The notes: generated by a model from the sequence alone, not told the origin. Positions 53,050-62,286 are shown, counted from the stretch's first letter. The stretch is DNA of 64,000 nucleotides from Aliarcobacter sp. (GCA_028688995.1 JAQTXB010000012.1:13393-77392); one strand, 5' to 3'. Program-made: numbers and translations.

Positions 53050-54939
53050 TTATTGAAGTGGAATTTTAATTATAAATTCTGCTCCAATATATGATGAATT
53101 TTCATAAGTAAATTCATCATTTTTAACTGTAATTTCACCTTTTAAATGTCTTACAATAATCTCTTCAGTCATATATAATCCAATTCCTGTACCTTGAGAT
53201 TTATGTTTTGTTGTAAAGTATGGCTCAAATATTTTATTTATATTCTCTTTTGAAATACCACCTGCATTATCTTTTATTTTTATGATTACTTCATTTTCAT
53301 TTTTTGAAGTAGAAATAAAAATTAATTTATTATCTAACTCTTTATCTTTTAATTCATCCCTTGCATTATTTAAAATATTTATTAAACCTTGAATTAATTC
53401 ATTTTCATAACTATTTATTTCAATATCTTCAATATTTTTTATGATTTTTATATTTTGAGAGTTAAATTGTGCTGATAATAATTCTAAAGCTGTATCAAAA
53501 GCATTTGATAAAAAGAAATAGTTTTTAACTTTTTCTGGATTAAAAAAGTTTCTAAAATCATCAATTGTTTTTGATAAATATTGAGCTGATTTATTTATTT
53601 TGTGTAGATATTCTTTTAGTGTTTGGTCTTGAAGTATTCCAATGTCTTTTTCTAACAAAATACCTGTTGATGCTGTTGTAATAGTTGATAATGGTTGTCT
53701 CCATTGGTGGGCAATATTTCCTATCATCTCTCCCATTGAAGCCATTTTCGATTGTTGATATAAAATATTTTGTTTTTTCTCTAACTCTTTTTTATATTCA
53801 TTAAATTTATTTGTAAAGAAATTTGATATGTATTTTGAGATAAATAATAAAATAAAAGTTAAAAATGACGATAAAATTAAGATATTTTTCATATAAGTAT
53901 CAAATTTTTCATTAAGTTCTATTTCTCTTTTTTTAATAGTTTCACTTATTTCATCTTCATAAAAACCAGTTCCAATCATCCAACCCCAATCATTTAAACC
54001 TTTTACAAAACTGATTTTATGAGTAGGCAAATCTGTATTAGGTTTTTTATTTTGAGTATAAGATAAGTAACCCTCTCCATTTTTAGAAATATCTATTAAT
54101 GTTTCAATAACTTTTTTAATATCTACAGTATCATTATTTATTGATGCATCTTTTCCAATATATTCAGGTCTAATATGGTTTAAATATACTCCATCATAAT
54201 TTATTATAAAGATATAACCACTTTTCCCATAATGAATTAAATTTATAAAATCAAGTGCTTTTTTTTGAATTTGTTTTTCAAACTCTTCAACATATTCTCC
54301 ACTTCCAATTGCCACATTAAAAGGTTCAAAATATTTGTAGAATGAGATTTTTTTAGAATCATTAACTTTACTATTTGGATTTTCCCAATAATATTGGTCG
54401 TACCTTTCTGTTTTATCAGCTATCGTTTTTACAATACTTTGCATAAATTGATAACCATGTGCATCTTTATAATCTAATAAACTTTTACCTTCAAGGGCTT
54501 TATTAGGTGGTTGTAATACTTTTTCACCCTTAATATTATCAATAAAAAAATAACCTCTACCTTGGTTATATCTAAAATCATTTAAAGTTGTTTTTATAAT
54601 ATCTAATATCTCTTCTTTTGATTTTTCATCTTTGTATTTATTGTAGATTGAAGTGGCAATTGTGTGAGCTTCATAAACTCTGTTTTTTATTGATTCTTTT
54701 AGTTCTGTTTCGGTTGTTTTTTGTAAGTGTTGTATGAAATCATAAACTCTATTAACTTCATCTTTTGCAATTGCTTTATTTTCTAATATGTAATTTTTTT
54801 CAATATTCTCTTTTTCTATTAAAAAAGTTTTTTTATTTTCTATATAGAAAAAAAGTGTAACGATAATAGATGAGATTATTATGAATATAGATGGAATATA
54901 TTTGATTATTTTTAATATTTGTTGCTCTTTACTACTCAC
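53050..54939 (-). CDS. Cache-domain sensor histidine kinase
   Basis: A 629-residue membrane kinase. Membrane helices lie at about 12-31 and 350-372, enclosing a large double-Cache domain (GRGYFFIDNIKGEKVLQP, GEYVEEFEKQ, SGYIFIINYDGVYLNH, WGWMIGTGFYEDEI). The kinase core has GNIAHQWRQPLSTI (H-box), LINILNNARDEL (N-box), KDNAGGISKENINKIFEPYFTTK and GTGIGLYM. It probably senses a small organic ligand in the periplasm. No response regulator is adjacent, so it is an orphan kinase here. It is convergent with the SBP-PAS-GGDEF gene. Confidence 0.93.
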   Translation of the reverse strand: MSSKEQQILKIIKYIPSIFIIISSIIVTLFFYIENKKTFLIEKENIEKNYILENKAIAKDEVNRVYDFIQHLQKTTETELKESIKNRVYEAHTIATSIYNKYKDEKSKEEILDIIKTTLNDFRYNQGRGYFFIDNIKGEKVLQPPNKALEGKSLLDYKDAHGYQFMQSIVKTIADKTERYDQYYWENPNSKVNDSKKISFYKYFEPFNVAIGSGEYVEEFEKQIQKKALDFINLIHYGKSGYIFIINYDGVYLNHIRPEYIGKDASINNDTVDIKKVIETLIDISKNGEGYLSYTQNKKPNTDLPTHKISFVKGLNDWGWMIGTGFYEDEISETIKKREIELNEKFDTYMKNILILSSFLTFILLFISKYISNFFTNKFNEYKKELEKKQNILYQQSKMASMGEMIGNIAHQWRQPLSTITTASTGILLEKDIGILQDQTLKEYLHKINKSAQYLSKTIDDFRNFFNPEKVKNYFFLSNAFDTALELLSAQFNSQNIKIIKNIEDIEINSYENELIQGLINILNNARDELKDKELDNKLIFISTSKNENEVIIKIKDNAGGISKENINKIFEPYFTTKHKSQGTGIGLYMTEEIIVRHLKGEITVKNDEFTYENSSYIGAEFIIKIPLQ

Positions 54940-54988
54940 CTAAATCCCTAAAACATAAAATAGTTGGTTATTATACTCCTAAATTTCT

Positions 54989-55864
54989 TTAAAAAAGTTC
55001 CTTTGATTTAAATTTATAAATATTTTCTAAAAATTCAAACTCCAAATAATCAGCTTGAAGCATTAATCTTTCTCTTTTAATAACTTTTATTCTTTCTTTC
55101 ATAGAAATATTATTTTTTAAAAAATCATCAGCAAACTTTTCATCAATTCCATAAATAGGGTCACCAACAATTTTATGACCTATTGAATTTAAATGAACTC
55201 TAATTTGATGTTGTCTTCCAGTTAATGGAATAGCTTCCACTAAAGTTTGATTATTTTCTTTATCATAAAAAATTGGTTTTATAATTGTTGTTGATTCTTT
55301 GCCATTAATATCTGTTTTCATTTTTAGTTTTATTAAACCTGTATCATTTGTAATTGGCGTGTTTATTGTTAGTTCTGCTTTTATTTCACCCTCAACCAAA
55401 GCTTTATATTTTTTTATATAGAGTTTTTCTTCAAACATATTTTTTAGTATCATCTCACTAAAGGCATTTTTAGATACAAGAACTAATCCAGAAGTTTCCG
55501 TATCAATTCTGTGAACTAAAGAGCTTTTTTCTCCAAATTGATATTTTATTTCATCCAAAAGGGTATAAATACCTAATTGATGAGAAGATGGATGAACCAT
55601 GATTCCACTTGGTTTATCAAATATTGCAAAATGAAAAGAGTTAAAGATTGGTTTTAAACCTTTTGTAAGAGGTTCAAAAACCACTATATAAATAAAATCT
55701 GATTTTATGATTTGATTTTTTTGTAGGCGTTTATTGTTTTCATCTGTGATTTTGCCTTTTTCAAGAAGAGTTAAACAAAGTTTTGAATCAAGACTTAAAG
55801 TTTCTAAAAACTCCTCAATTTTTTTCCCTTTTATTGTTTGAAACTCTTTTTTTATATATGGCAA
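54989..55864 (-). CDS. RluA-family pseudouridine synthase
   Basis: A 291-residue enzyme. The catalytic motif is SLVHRIDTETSGLVLVSKN (Asp in HRIDTETSG). It also shows FDKPSGIMVHPSS, KKYKALVEG, AIPLTGRQHQIRVHLNSIGHKIVGDPIYG. An S4-like N-terminal segment is present but weak. It modifies uridines in rRNA or tRNA; the exact site is not decidable here. The start is TTG at 55864, with AGGA 6 nt upstream. Confidence 0.92.
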   Translation of the reverse strand: MPYIKKEFQTIKGKKIEEFLETLSLDSKLCLTLLEKGKITDENNKRLQKNQIIKSDFIYIVVFEPLTKGLKPIFNSFHFAIFDKPSGIMVHPSSHQLGIYTLLDEIKYQFGEKSSLVHRIDTETSGLVLVSKNAFSEMILKNMFEEKLYIKKYKALVEGEIKAELTINTPITNDTGLIKLKMKTDINGKESTTIIKPIFYDKENNQTLVEAIPLTGRQHQIRVHLNSIGHKIVGDPIYGIDEKFADDFLKNNISMKERIKVIKRERLMLQADYLEFEFLENIYKFKSKELF

Positions 55865-55958
55865 TGTAAATCCTAGTTTTTTGAGAAGTATACAATATGA
55901 AAGCTTTTAGTGTAAAGGTATACAAATTGCATGTTCTATGTAAAAAATAGGTTATAAA

Positions 55959-56966
55959 ATGGTAACTCCTTCAATTGGAACAATAGAACTATACAAACAA
56001 CTTCAAATATTACTAAAAAGTGATATGCCAGTTTTTATTCATGGAAGTCCTGGAATTGGAAAATCTTATATTGTAAATGATATTGCAAAAAAGAATAATC
56101 TAGAGTTAGTAGATGTAAGACTCTCTCAACTTGATGCAGTTGATTTAAGAGGAATTCCAACTATTACAAACAATCAAACAGTTTGGATGCCACCAGTTTT
56201 TTTGCCACAAGACGAAAACTCTTCAGGAATTCTTTTTTTAGATGAATTAAACTCAGCTTCTTTATCTGTTCAAGCAGCAATTTATCAGCTTGTGCTTGAT
56301 AGAAAAATAGGGGAGTATTCACTTCCAAAAAATTGGAAAATCGTATGTGCTGGAAATAAGATAAATGATAAAGGAATTGTTTTTAAACTTCCAAGTCCAC
56401 TTGTAAATAGAATGGTTCATCTATTACTTGAAGCAAAATATGATGACTTTAAAAATTGGGCAATCTTAAATAATATTCATTCATATATCTTAGGTTTTTT
56501 AGGATTTAGACCAGATTTATTAAGTAGTGAAGTTCCAAATGCAACTGAAACAAATCCAGCTTTTTGTACACCAAGGGCTTGGAGTATGATGTCAAATATT
56601 CTAAAAACAGAAAGTAACATTAATCTTATCTCTCCAATTATTTATGGAACGGTAGGATATGCAGCTGCTGTTGAATTTATCTCATTTATAAAAGTTTATA
56701 AAACTCTTCCAAATATTGATGATATTTTAAATGGAACTTGTGAGATTATTCCAACGGAACCAAGTGCTTTATACGCTTTATGTTCAGCAGTAATTGAAAA
56801 ATATGAGAATACAAATCAAGCTATAAATATCTTTGCTTATAGTAAAAGTTTACCAGTAGAGTTTGCTGTTATGCTTATAAAAGATTTAATAGTAAAAGAT
56901 GAAAACATTGCACTCTTAGATGAGTTTGATAAATGGATGGAGAAATATGGAGACTACATATTATAA
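55959..56966 (+). CDS. MoxR-type AAA+ ATPase
   Basis: A 335-residue ATPase. Walker A is HGSPGIGKS, Walker B is GILFLDELNSAS, and SVQAAIYQLVLDRKIGEYSLPKNWKIVCAGN provides the arginine-rich sensor region; LPSPLVNRMVHL is the sensor 2/Arg-finger segment. MoxR ATPases work with VWA-domain partners to remodel protein complexes or insert metals. The next gene encodes such a partner and overlaps by 20 nt. Confidence 0.88.
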   Translation: MVTPSIGTIELYKQLQILLKSDMPVFIHGSPGIGKSYIVNDIAKKNNLELVDVRLSQLDAVDLRGIPTITNNQTVWMPPVFLPQDENSSGILFLDELNSASLSVQAAIYQLVLDRKIGEYSLPKNWKIVCAGNKINDKGIVFKLPSPLVNRMVHLLLEAKYDDFKNWAILNNIHSYILGFLGFRPDLLSSEVPNATETNPAFCTPRAWSMMSNILKTESNINLISPIIYGTVGYAAAVEFISFIKVYKTLPNIDDILNGTCEIIPTEPSALYALCSAVIEKYENTNQAINIFAYSKSLPVEFAVMLIKDLIVKDENIALLDEFDKWMEKYGDYIL

Positions 56967-58134
56967 AGATATTTTTGAGAAAATTAGGATAAGTTTTTTA
57001 TTTAACCATCCTTTTTTATCAGTTTTAGCTTTAAGTATAAATAGTGAGTTTAAAGGAAATATTAATAGTGCTTTTTTAACTGATGGTTTTAAAATCACAA
57101 TTGATACAGAAAAATTAACAAAATATTCAAGGGATGAGATTACTTACCTTTATGCTCACACTTTGCTTCATATTGTTTTAAAACATCCATATAGACAAAA
57201 AACAAGAGATAGAAATATTTGGAATCAATCTTGTGATGTAGTAATAAACAATATTTTATCAACTTTTGAAAATGTTGGAATAAGACCAGCTGATGAGATA
57301 ATTGATTTGGATTTTAAAGATAAATGTGTTGAAGAAGTATATGAAATTTTATATAAAAAGAAAAAAGAGGAGTTAAGTAAAACAACTCCTGATAAAAATG
57401 GAAAAATAGAATCATATGCTTATGATAAATCAAAACTAGATTTAGATGAGGTTTTAACAAAAAGTGAAAAAACAAACCAAGAAAAACTAGATGGAATCAT
57501 AATACAAGCTTTAAGTCTTGCAAAAAAATCTTCAAATTTGTATGAAGGGATGAGTATAGAAATAGATACTTTAATAAAACCAGAGATAGATTTACATGAT
57601 GTGTTAAAAGAGTATTTAATTAGTTCATTTTTTGAAAAACAAATTTCCTATGAAAGACCAAATAAAAGATTTATAGATAGAGGTATTTATATGCCTGGAA
57701 CTAAAAAATTAAATGATAATCTAAATATCTTTGTGGCACTTGATAGTTCTTCTAGTGTTAGCCTTGATGAGTATAAAAAGTTTTTAGGAATCATAAGTGA
57801 AATAGCTGAGAGTTTTTATGAGTATAAAATAGATATTTTGCCTTTTGATTTAAAAGTTAGAAATGAATATATCATTAGTTTTGATAGTTTTAATCCTTTG
57901 AGTAAGAAGGAGTTATTAATTCCTAAATCAAATGGTGGGACAAATTTTGATGAGCTACTAAATTATTTAAAAAAATCAAGTGAAGTAAGAAATGATAGTT
58001 TACTTATAGCTCTAACAGATGGAGAGTTTGATATAAGTGAGTCACTATTATGTAATACGCTTTTTATAATAAGTAATAAAAAAAATCTAAGAAAGTTTGA
58101 GCAATATGGAAGAGTTATTCAATTTAACATATAA
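56947..58134 (+). CDS. VWA-like/putative metallopeptidase protein (DUF2201-type)
   Basis: About 395 residues from the ATG at 56947, overlapping the ATPase gene by 20 nt (a longer frame begins at 56920). The N-terminal region (about 60-140) has YLYAHTLLHIVLKHPYRQKT, a zincin-like H-x3-H with a further His, plus NQSCDVVINNIL. The C-terminal domain has IFVALDSSSSVS (MIDAS D-x-S-x-S), SNGGTNFDELL and LIALTDGEFD. This is the DUF2201 arrangement of a protease-like helix bundle with a VWA-like domain. Expected partner of the MoxR ATPase. Confidence 0.82.
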   Translation: METTYYKDIFEKIRISFLFNHPFLSVLALSINSEFKGNINSAFLTDGFKITIDTEKLTKYSRDEITYLYAHTLLHIVLKHPYRQKTRDRNIWNQSCDVVINNILSTFENVGIRPADEIIDLDFKDKCVEEVYEILYKKKKEELSKTTPDKNGKIESYAYDKSKLDLDEVLTKSEKTNQEKLDGIIIQALSLAKKSSNLYEGMSIEIDTLIKPEIDLHDVLKEYLISSFFEKQISYERPNKRFIDRGIYMPGTKKLNDNLNIFVALDSSSSVSLDEYKKFLGIISEIAESFYEYKIDILPFDLKVRNEYIISFDSFNPLSKKELLIPKSNGGTNFDELLNYLKKSSEVRNDSLLIALTDGEFDISESLLCNTLFIISNKKNLRKFEQYGRVIQFNI

Positions 58135-58807
58135 AGAAGAGGTTGAAGAGTTAAAAGAGGAAGATGATGTTGAAGCTTTGGGAGATGAAAAGTATCTAAA
58201 TCATCCAGATATGGAAGCTAGACTCTATTGGGCTTTTTGTAGACCAAATGGTTCTTGTGAAGCTCAAATTCAAGATATTGAACCACTTGTATCTATTATG
58301 GCTTTTAATCACTCAAAACTAAATGCTTTTAAAAGATTTTCACTTTTACATAGAGATGTTGTAGATAAAGCTGAGTTAAGAGTAAAAATAAAAAATAGAA
58401 CAAGAATGTTATTTCGCTCTTTAATAGATGATGATTTTAAAGAGTTAAATAAGGTTTTAGATATTGTTCCAGTTTTCTTAGATGTTGCAGTTGACCAACT
58501 TAAAAATGGTAGAAAATGGAATGATATTTTTGCAGATGAAATACAAGCTACGATTTTTTTAGATAAAGCAAAAGAGTATATTGATGAAGATTTTAAAGAA
58601 GCTTTATTTTATAAACTAAAAGATGTAAGTGAATTAAGTCAAGAAGAGTTAAAAGAGCATTTAGAGTATCTAATAGAAAAAAAAGAGCAAATAGATATTT
58701 TAATACTAGAACACTACAAAAAAGAAGTAGAAAAATGGAGTAATAAAAGCTCTCTTCATTTGCTTCAAAAGATGGCAATAAAAAAGCTTGTAAATGAGTT
58801 ATTTTAA
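58106..58807 (+). CDS. Uncharacterised third member of the MoxR/VWA operon
   Basis: About 233 residues from the ATG at 58106, overlapping the VWA gene by 29 nt; TTG at 58097 is the alternative. Soluble, helical and highly charged, with an acidic N-terminus (YKEEVEELKEEDDVEALGDE), ARLYWAFCRPNGSCEAQI and a Lys/Glu-rich C-terminal coiled region. No known domain. Its position makes it a probable subunit or substrate of the MoxR/VWA complex. Confidence 0.7.
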   Translation: MEELFNLTYKEEVEELKEEDDVEALGDEKYLNHPDMEARLYWAFCRPNGSCEAQIQDIEPLVSIMAFNHSKLNAFKRFSLLHRDVVDKAELRVKIKNRTRMLFRSLIDDDFKELNKVLDIVPVFLDVAVDQLKNGRKWNDIFADEIQATIFLDKAKEYIDEDFKEALFYKLKDVSELSQEELKEHLEYLIEKKEQIDILILEHYKKEVEKWSNKSSLHLLQKMAIKKLVNELF

Positions 58808-58849
58808 AAAGGTATAGAATTTGCATATAAGTCTATAAAAAGAGAGATT

Positions 58850-59275
58850 ATGAGCAATTTCACATTCTATAATTTTACATTTTACGAAAAAACTGGTTGT
58901 AGCGGTAATGCAAAACAAAAAGAGTTACTAAAAAGTCACAATATCTCTTTTAGTGTAAAAAGTCTTCTAGATACTCCATGGACAAAAGAGACTCTAAGTG
59001 AGTTTTTTAAAGGTTTAGAAATAAAAGATATATTTAATCCTTTTGCTCCACAAATAAGAGATAAAGAAATAGACATAAACACTTTATCAAAAGATGAAGC
59101 AATTGAGCTTATGATAAAAAATCCAATTTTAATTAAAAGACCACTATTAGATATAAATGGAGTTAAAGTTTGTGGATTTGATATTGAAAAAATAAACGAG
59201 TTATTAAATACAAATATAGATACAAACAAAAAACTAAATACCTGTTCAAGTAGTGACTCATGCACAAATGTTTAA
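58850..59275 (+). CDS. ArsC/Spx-fold protein of the 'nitrogenase-associated' (TIGR01616) type
   Basis: A 141-residue thioredoxin-fold protein: FYEKTGCSGNAKQKELLKSH (single active-site Cys in TGCSGN), LLDTPWTKETLSEFF, NPFAPQIRDKEID, AIELMIKNPILIKRPLL and CGFDIEKINELL. These match the arsenate-reductase-like family named nitrogenase-associated protein. No nif gene is present in the window, so a nitrogen-fixation role is not supported here. The C-terminus has an added Cys-rich tail (CSSSDSC). Confidence 0.82.
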   Translation: MSNFTFYNFTFYEKTGCSGNAKQKELLKSHNISFSVKSLLDTPWTKETLSEFFKGLEIKDIFNPFAPQIRDKEIDINTLSKDEAIELMIKNPILIKRPLLDINGVKVCGFDIEKINELLNTNIDTNKKLNTCSSSDSCTNV

Positions 59276-59559
59276 TTGAAATTTGCCAAGAGTTTGAAAC
59301 TGTAAAAGATTTTCTAACAGATACTACAAAAGAGAAAGAAGAGATTATAAATGCTCTTTTTTTAGATTTTATGGAGTGTTTTCCTTCAATCAAAGAGGAA
59401 AAACTTAAATACCCAAAAGAGTTTATACATGATGTAACTTTGTTTAACGAAGGGAATTTTATGCTTGTTCAAAAGTTCCAAGATGTACAAATGAGATATT
59501 TGATGTTAAGTGATTTTTACGATTATGCGAGATTAACAAAGAAATATATAAAAACTTAA
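59260..59559 (+). CDS. Hypothetical protein, 99 aa
   Basis: Not recognised. It overlaps the ArsC-like gene by 16 nt, so it is co-translated. Helical, with VKDFLTDTTKEKEEIINALFLDFMECF in two short runs and a C-terminal QMRYLMLSDFYDYARLTKKYIK. No signal or membrane segment. Its context suggests a partner of the ArsC-like protein. Confidence 0.7.
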   Translation: MHKCLIEICQEFETVKDFLTDTTKEKEEIINALFLDFMECFPSIKEEKLKYPKEFIHDVTLFNEGNFMLVQKFQDVQMRYLMLSDFYDYARLTKKYIKT

Positions 59560-59565
59560 TATAAT
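59560..59565 (+). promoter_or_regulatory. -10 element placed just before the Gre factor ATG
   Basis: TATAAT at 59560-59565 ends 6 nt before the ATG at 59572. No ribosome binding site is visible between them. If used, transcription would start at the A of the ATG, giving a leaderless mRNA. Confidence 0.5.
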
Positions 59566-59571
59566 TGCGCC

Positions 59572-60051
59572 ATGCAAAAAGATTTAATTACAAAACATGG
59601 TTACGAAAAAATAGTTGAAGAGTTTAAACGCCTTTTAAAAGAGAAATCTTATTGGGTGAAAGAAAAAGAAATCGCCGCACAACTTGGCGATAGAAGTGAA
59701 AATGCTGAATATATAGCTGCAAAAGAACAGATACGAAATACCGATAAAAGATTAAGATTCCTTGATAAAATTATAAACAATAGCGAAGTTATTGATATAT
59801 CTTTGATTCCACATATAAAAGTAAATTTTGGCTCACTTGTTGTGGTTGAAGATTTAGATACAAACAAAGAGAAAACTTTTATAATTCTAGGAACTCATGA
59901 AACAAATCCAAATGAAAATAAAATATCAAATAAATCTCCACTTGGTAGGGCTTTGTTAAATAAAAGCTTACATGAAGAGTTTGAATTTTCTATAAATGAT
60001 AACTTCTTTGAATACAAAATAATTTCAATAAAAGAGTATAACTTTGAATAG
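59572..60051 (+). CDS. Transcription elongation factor, GreA/GreB family
   Basis: A 159-residue factor that rescues backtracked RNA polymerase. The N-terminal coiled coil (about 5-75) has ITKHGYEKIVEEFKRLL and QLGDRSENAEYIAAKEQIR, whose acidic tip carries the cleavage residues. The C-terminal domain includes GSLVVVEDLDTNKEKTFIILG and NKSPLGRALLNKSLHEEFEF. The GDRSENAEY form suggests GreB, but without a second Gre gene in view the subtype is open. No Shine-Dalgarno sequence. Confidence 0.92.
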   Translation: MQKDLITKHGYEKIVEEFKRLLKEKSYWVKEKEIAAQLGDRSENAEYIAAKEQIRNTDKRLRFLDKIINNSEVIDISLIPHIKVNFGSLVVVEDLDTNKEKTFIILGTHETNPNENKISNKSPLGRALLNKSLHEEFEFSINDNFFEYKIISIKEYNFE

Positions 60052-60961
60052 TATAAATATAGAAAAATTAAAAGAGATTATTTTAAAGAATCTTGAAAAT
60101 AAAAGTGTAGATTTAAAAAGAGTTTTTCATGGTCGAGGGAATTTTTATGAGGGGTTTCATTATTTAATAGTTGATAGTATAAATGATATTTTAATGGCAA
60201 CTTTTTTTGAAGAAATTGAAGAAAGTATTCAAAAAGAGATAATCAAAATGCTTGATGAGGTTTATGCTACAAAAGGTTTTAAGACTTTGATAATTCAACG
60301 AAGATATAAAAAAGATAATCTTTATGAAATAGTAAGGGGAAAAATCTCTGAAAATGCAATTGCCTATGAAAATGGTTTAAAATATTCACTAAATTTTTCA
60401 AATCAAAATATAGGAATTTTTCCAGATATGAAAAATGGAAGAAGTTTTATAAAAGAGATTTCAAAAGATAAAAAAGTACTAAATCTTTTCTCTTATACTT
60501 GCGCTTTTTCAGTTTGTGCCATAAGTGGCGGAGCTTTAAAAGTTGTAAATGTTGATATGGCAAAAAATGCGTTAACAACTGGAAGAACAAATCATCATTT
60601 AAATAATCTTGATACAAAAAAAGTAAAATTTTTACCCTACGATATTTTAAAATCATGGAATAGAATCAAAAAAGAGGGGCCTTATGAGATTATTGTAATT
60701 GATCCACCATCTTTTCAAAAGGGAAGTTTTGAAGCTAGTAAAGATTATGAAAAAATCATAAGAAGACTAGATGAACTAGCAGCACCAAAATGTACAATTT
60801 TATCCTGTTTAAATGCTCCTGAACTTGATTCAGATTTTATTAAAAATAAATTCTCAGAGTTTGCACCAACCTTTAAATTTGTAAAAAGATTGGAAAATGT
60901 GGAAGAGTTTGTGACAAATAATGAAGAAAAAAGCTTAAAAAATCTCATTTTCTCAAACTAA
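60044..60961 (+). CDS. Class I SAM-dependent methyltransferase (RlmI-like)
   Basis: A 305-residue protein. The C-terminal methyltransferase domain has GIFPDMKNGRSFIKE, KVLNLFSYTCAFSVCAISGGA, VNVDMAKNAL, YDILKSWNRI and IVIDPPSFQKGSF (DPPSF catalytic-type motif). These features resemble the RlmI-type rRNA 5-methylcytosine family, though the usual PUA domain is absent or degraded. The start is TTG at 60044, preceded by AAGAG, and overlaps the Gre gene by 8 nt. Confidence 0.85.
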   Translation: MNSINIEKLKEIILKNLENKSVDLKRVFHGRGNFYEGFHYLIVDSINDILMATFFEEIEESIQKEIIKMLDEVYATKGFKTLIIQRRYKKDNLYEIVRGKISENAIAYENGLKYSLNFSNQNIGIFPDMKNGRSFIKEISKDKKVLNLFSYTCAFSVCAISGGALKVVNVDMAKNALTTGRTNHHLNNLDTKKVKFLPYDILKSWNRIKKEGPYEIIVIDPPSFQKGSFEASKDYEKIIRRLDELAAPKCTILSCLNAPELDSDFIKNKFSEFAPTFKFVKRLENVEEFVTNNEEKSLKNLIFSN

Positions 60962-60984
60962 AGAAGACTAATTTTATCTTCTTT
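60960..60984 (+). terminator. Short hairpin after the methyltransferase gene
   Basis: AAAGAAGA (60960-60967) pairs with TCTTCTTT (60977-60984) around a 9-nt loop, immediately overlapping the stop codon. It is a weak terminator at best and precedes the next promoter. Confidence 0.5.
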
Positions 60985-60988
60985 AGGC

Positions 60989-60994
60989 TAAAAT
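60989..60994 (+). promoter_or_regulatory. -10 element before the MFS transporter gene
   Basis: TAAAAT at 60989-60994 followed by CCCGCC, 37 nt before the ATG at 61032. A similar TAAAATCCCGC arrangement occurs on the minus strand upstream of the aminotransferase (about 32680-32690). Confidence 0.45.
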
Positions 60995-61031
60995 CCCGCC
61001 TTAAAAATTGTTTATTAAGAAGGGTTATATA

Positions 61032-62285
61032 ATGGTAGAAAAAAACCGTTGGCTAATGGCTTTAAGTGCTGTTGGTGTTCATATATGTATTGGTTCTGTT
61101 TATGCTTGGAGTGTTTATGTAAAACCTATTCAAGCTCAAATGAACTGGGATTTAACTGATGTTACAATTGCTTTTAGTATTGCTATATTTTTCTTAGGTT
61201 TAAGTGCTGCTTTAATGGGAAAATTTGTAGAAAAAAATGGTCCTAGAGTTTCTGCAATAATTGCAGCTTCACTTTTTGGAATAGGTACTATGGGTTCTGG
61301 TTTGGCAATAATGATGGAATCAAAATTATTGTTATACTTTTTTTATGGAGTTCTTGGTGGTTGTGGACTTGGAATTGGATATATTTCACCTGTTTCAACT
61401 TTAGTAAAATGGTTTCCTGATAAAAGAGGAATGGCAACAGGACTTGCAATCATGGGATTTGGTTTTGCTTCTGCTGTTTGGGGACCAACGATTAAGATTT
61501 TGATTGAAGCTGTTGGAATTTCTGGAACATTCTTTATTTTAGGTGCTTCATATTTTGTGATTATGTTTGCATCTGCACTCTATCTTGAAAAACCACATGA
61601 TGAGTATTTACCAAAAAGATTTGAGCAAAAAATCAAAGAGGGTAAAAAGAAAATCAAAGAAGATTTAGCTTTCATTGGTTTAAATGAAGCTATTAAAACA
61701 CCTAGATTTTATGGTCTTTGGATAATGTTATTTATAAATATCACTTGTGGTATTGCAATCATTGGAGTTGCGTCTCCACTTTTACAAGAAGTTTTAGGAA
61801 TGACTGCAATTGCTGCAGCTGCAGCCGTTGGTTTAATGGGAATTTTTAATGGAGCAGGGCGACTTATTTGGGCGTCATTAAGTGATTATTTAACTAGACC
61901 TATTGTATATGTAATATTTTTTGCAACTCAAATTGTGGCATTTTATATGTTACCATCAATTAAAGAGATAGTTGTATTTCAAGTTGTTTTATACTTTATC
62001 ATGACTTGTTACGGTGGAGGATTTGCTTCAATTCCTGCATATATTGGAGATATTTTTGGAACAAAAGAGCTTGGTGCAATTCATGGATATATTTTAACTG
62101 CATGGGCAGCAGCTGGGCTTGTTGGGCCACTTATTATTTCAATGGTAAAAGATGCAACTGGTTCATACTCTCAAACACTTTATGTATTTGCAGGATTTTT
62201 TATCATTGCATTTATAGTTTCAATTGCAATGATTGTAAATATCAAATCAATTCAAAAGAAAAAAATTAAACATCATAATCATTAA
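61032..62285 (+). CDS. OFA-family major facilitator (oxalate/formate antiporter-like)
   Basis: About 417 residues from the ATG at 61032 (MVEKNRWLMAL), with AAGAAGG 7 nt upstream; the frame extends back to 61008. Twelve membrane spans are plausible. OFA-type motifs: CIGSVYAWSVYVKPI, GCGLGIGYISPVSTLVKWFPDKRGMATG and the central GIFNGAGRLIWASLSD, plus CYGGGFASIPAYIGDIFG. OFA transporters exchange small carboxylates; the actual substrate is unknown. A strong terminator follows. Confidence 0.93.
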   Translation: MVEKNRWLMALSAVGVHICIGSVYAWSVYVKPIQAQMNWDLTDVTIAFSIAIFFLGLSAALMGKFVEKNGPRVSAIIAASLFGIGTMGSGLAIMMESKLLLYFFYGVLGGCGLGIGYISPVSTLVKWFPDKRGMATGLAIMGFGFASAVWGPTIKILIEAVGISGTFFILGASYFVIMFASALYLEKPHDEYLPKRFEQKIKEGKKKIKEDLAFIGLNEAIKTPRFYGLWIMLFINITCGIAIIGVASPLLQEVLGMTAIAAAAAVGLMGIFNGAGRLIWASLSDYLTRPIVYVIFFATQIVAFYMLPSIKEIVVFQVVLYFIMTCYGGGFASIPAYIGDIFGTKELGAIHGYILTAWAAAGLVGPLIISMVKDATGSYSQTLYVFAGFFIIAFIVSIAMIVNIKSIQKKKIKHHNH

Positions 62286-62286
62286 T

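Noticed and set aside
58850..59275. Evidence for nitrogen fixation in this region
   Set aside because: Only a family name links the ArsC-like protein to nitrogenase. No nif structural or cofactor gene is seen in the window.
62006..62269. 87-codon frame rich in Cys and Trp
   Set aside because: It is an out-of-frame reading of the MFS transporter gene, with no independent support.
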